From contig CAJUGP010000044.1 of assembly GCA_910586365.1 (NCBI GenBank), positions 1-14,634 on the forward strand: 14,634 nucleotides of DNA. The letters run 5' to 3'. Every line of letters begins with the position of its first letter. Within the stretch, counting starts at the first letter, position 1. Source of the stretch: an uncultured Christensenella sp. Lineage in GTDB: Bacteria; Bacillota; Clostridia; Christensenellales; Borkfalkiaceae. This document shows, piece after piece, positions 13,408 to 14,634 of the stretch. A program made the position numbers and the translations under genes. The notes beneath the pieces were generated by a model, which did not search any database, was not told where the DNA came from, and saw nothing but the letters and a program-made list of their open reading frames with translations.

Positions 13408-14633
13408 ATCGAATTCGTTTGCTCCGATTGCTGTATGTTCAATTCCCGTTTGCGGAAGAAAAGCCGCTCTTCTATGATAGAAACAATCAAATGCGCCACC
13501 ATACCGAATCCGAACATCAAAATAATAACGTCCATTGTAAAGGTAATTGCGCTCGTCAGATAGAGAATAAAGAAAATGCCGTAGTATCCAAGATTTATAA
13601 TTAACGAATTGAATGCATTATAAAAGGTATGACCCGTGCCAACGAAGTAATTGTCGATAATAGCGCAACCCGCATAAGCAATATAGAACGGCGCGAGCTT
13701 AATCGTAATTAAAAATATGTCATGCGCGTTTTCAAGCCCTTCCGCATAACGATAGAACGGAGTCCATAACGGAATAGTTCCTACCCATATTAAGACAACG
13801 CAAGCGGCGATAAAATAGTAATTGAACTGTTTTAATGCAAGATAGCCGTCCTTGCAGTCGTGACGGACAACTTCGCTCAATGCCGTTATAGGAATCAACA
13901 TCCAACCCCAAATAAAGTTGTTGGCTATCCAATAGTTGCCCTGCTCGGCAACCATATTTACCATTTTTCCGATCATTATGGCATATATTAAATTGTCGAT
14001 AAATTGTTGCGCGCCCGAAAATACGCCTACTTTACCCCATTCCTTAAAGGTCTGTAAATCGCTTTTATGATACCAAGCAGGTCTGATTAGCTTTTGTAGA
14101 AATAGCACCAAAAAGCCCGCCACTGCAAGCAACGCATTTACTATGATATTGGAAGCGGCGATTCCGTAAACGCCCATTGCCGGAATCAACAGGAAATCCG
14201 CAATCACTGATAATACCGTTTGTACGCCTAAAAATATGTACACATTTTTATCTTTGCCGACCACAACGAAAACCACGTTGAAAAAGTTCGGCAATATTCC
14301 AAGCATAAAAGCAACCGTTTCGAGTTGCAGATAATGATTTGTTACGGCAAGATCGACTTCCGCAGGATTCATTGCGGCTACCAATACAGAGCCGTAAATC
14401 AAAACTCCGAAAGAAAACAAAGTATATAATGCAAAGGCTATGACTCCAACCTTAAAGGTATGTTTTGCAAATTTTTCTTCATCATGCTTTAATAGCTTGT
14501 TTAATATAGAATAAAGCGGAATGATAAGGAACGCCCGCAACGTTTCATCAATTAAATCGAACCACTCCATTTGCCCGATGACATCGAACACGCAGCTCTC
14601 ACCATTCGATGAAATAATAAAAGTTCTGATCGT
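13404..14633 (-). CDS. MATE-like multidrug/oligosaccharide-type transporter, 5' truncated
   Basis: The frame stays open to the right edge of the contig, so the start is missing. At least 409 residues remain; a GTG at 14591 could be mistaken for a start, but the upstream codons continue the protein and no ribosome binding site precedes it. About ten to eleven membrane segments are visible, with the internal repeat layout of the MOP superfamily: the first half ends near IIVNALLAVAGFLVLF and the second begins after a cytoplasmic loop with a GKVGVFSGAQQFIDNL helix. MATE proteins typically have about 450 residues and 12 segments and export drugs or metabolites with Na+ or H+. The C-terminal tail is charged and cytosolic. 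Substrate is unknown. It is coupled by ATGA overlap to the Smr-domain gene. Confidence 0.75.
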   Translation of the reverse strand, partial: TIRTFIISSNGESCVFDVIGQMEWFDLIDETLRAFLIIPLYSILNKLLKHDEEKFAKHTFKVGVIAFALYTLFSFGVLIYGSVLVAAMNPAEVDLAVTNHYLQLETVAFMLGILPNFFNVVFVVVGKDKNVYIFLGVQTVLSVIADFLLIPAMGVYGIAASNIIVNALLAVAGFLVLFLQKLIRPAWYHKSDLQTFKEWGKVGVFSGAQQFIDNLIYAIMIGKMVNMVAEQGNYWIANNFIWGWMLIPITALSEVVRHDCKDGYLALKQFNYYFIAACVVLIWVGTIPLWTPFYRYAEGLENAHDIFLITIKLAPFYIAYAGCAIIDNYFVGTGHTFYNAFNSLIINLGYYGIFFILYLTSAITFTMDVIILMFGFGMVAHLIVSIIEERLFFRKRELNIQQSEQTNSI

Positions 14634-14634
14634 T

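Overview
The window looks like one complete assembled contig. Bases 1-18 are the tail of an Illumina TruSeq adapter, and the genes at both ends run off the edge, so native DNA starts at about base 19. Strong GGAGG-type ribosome binding sites, TTG/GTG starts, TTGACA/TATAAT-type promoters and a clostridial-type sigma-like gene point to a low-GC Gram-positive bacterium (Bacillota, probably a gut or environmental Clostridia member). I cannot fix the genus from sequence alone.

Layout. (a) 19-2090, plus strand: the 3' part of a large gene with a treble-clef, HNH-like Cys module, ending at a bidirectional terminator. (b) 2174-2868, minus strand: a 22-residue ORF coupled by ATGA overlap to a sigma-70-like regulator. 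(c) 2881-3212: a non-coding tract with a diverged inverted repeat, nested hairpins and an intrinsic terminator. (d) 3213-9070, minus strand: a compact four-gene operon of C5-cytosine methyltransferase, ParB-like protein, SNF2-type ATPase and DUF3883/NOV-type nuclease, with its own promoter and a possible operator. (e) 9283-11451, minus strand: an AAA/DUF4143 ATPase, a possible 50-residue ORF and a PPP-type metallophosphoesterase. (f) 11467-11793: a divergent regulatory region with a strong minus-strand promoter, a palindrome over its start site and three direct repeats at an exact 33-bp period. (g) 11794-12930, plus strand: an ion-transporter-superfamily permease. (h) 13069-14633, minus strand: a MATE-like transporter coupled to a small Smr-domain protein.

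How the genes fit together. The methyltransferase operon is the centre of interest. The modification gene is first, the predicted nuclease is last, and a ParB-like protein and a translocase-type ATPase lie between. It reads as a multi-subunit restriction-modification or anti-phage system in which the ATPase moves on DNA, the ParB-like protein recognises or loads, and the DUF3883 protein cuts unmodified DNA. None of the marker genes of DISARM, BREX or classical Type I systems is visible. The operon is visibly richer in A+T than the ATPase and permease to its right, in keeping with horizontal acquisition, and the sigma-like module with inverted repeats beside it has the look of mobile-element cargo. 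The truncated gene at the left edge may belong to the same defence neighbourhood. The right-hand third looks like ordinary chromosomal genes.
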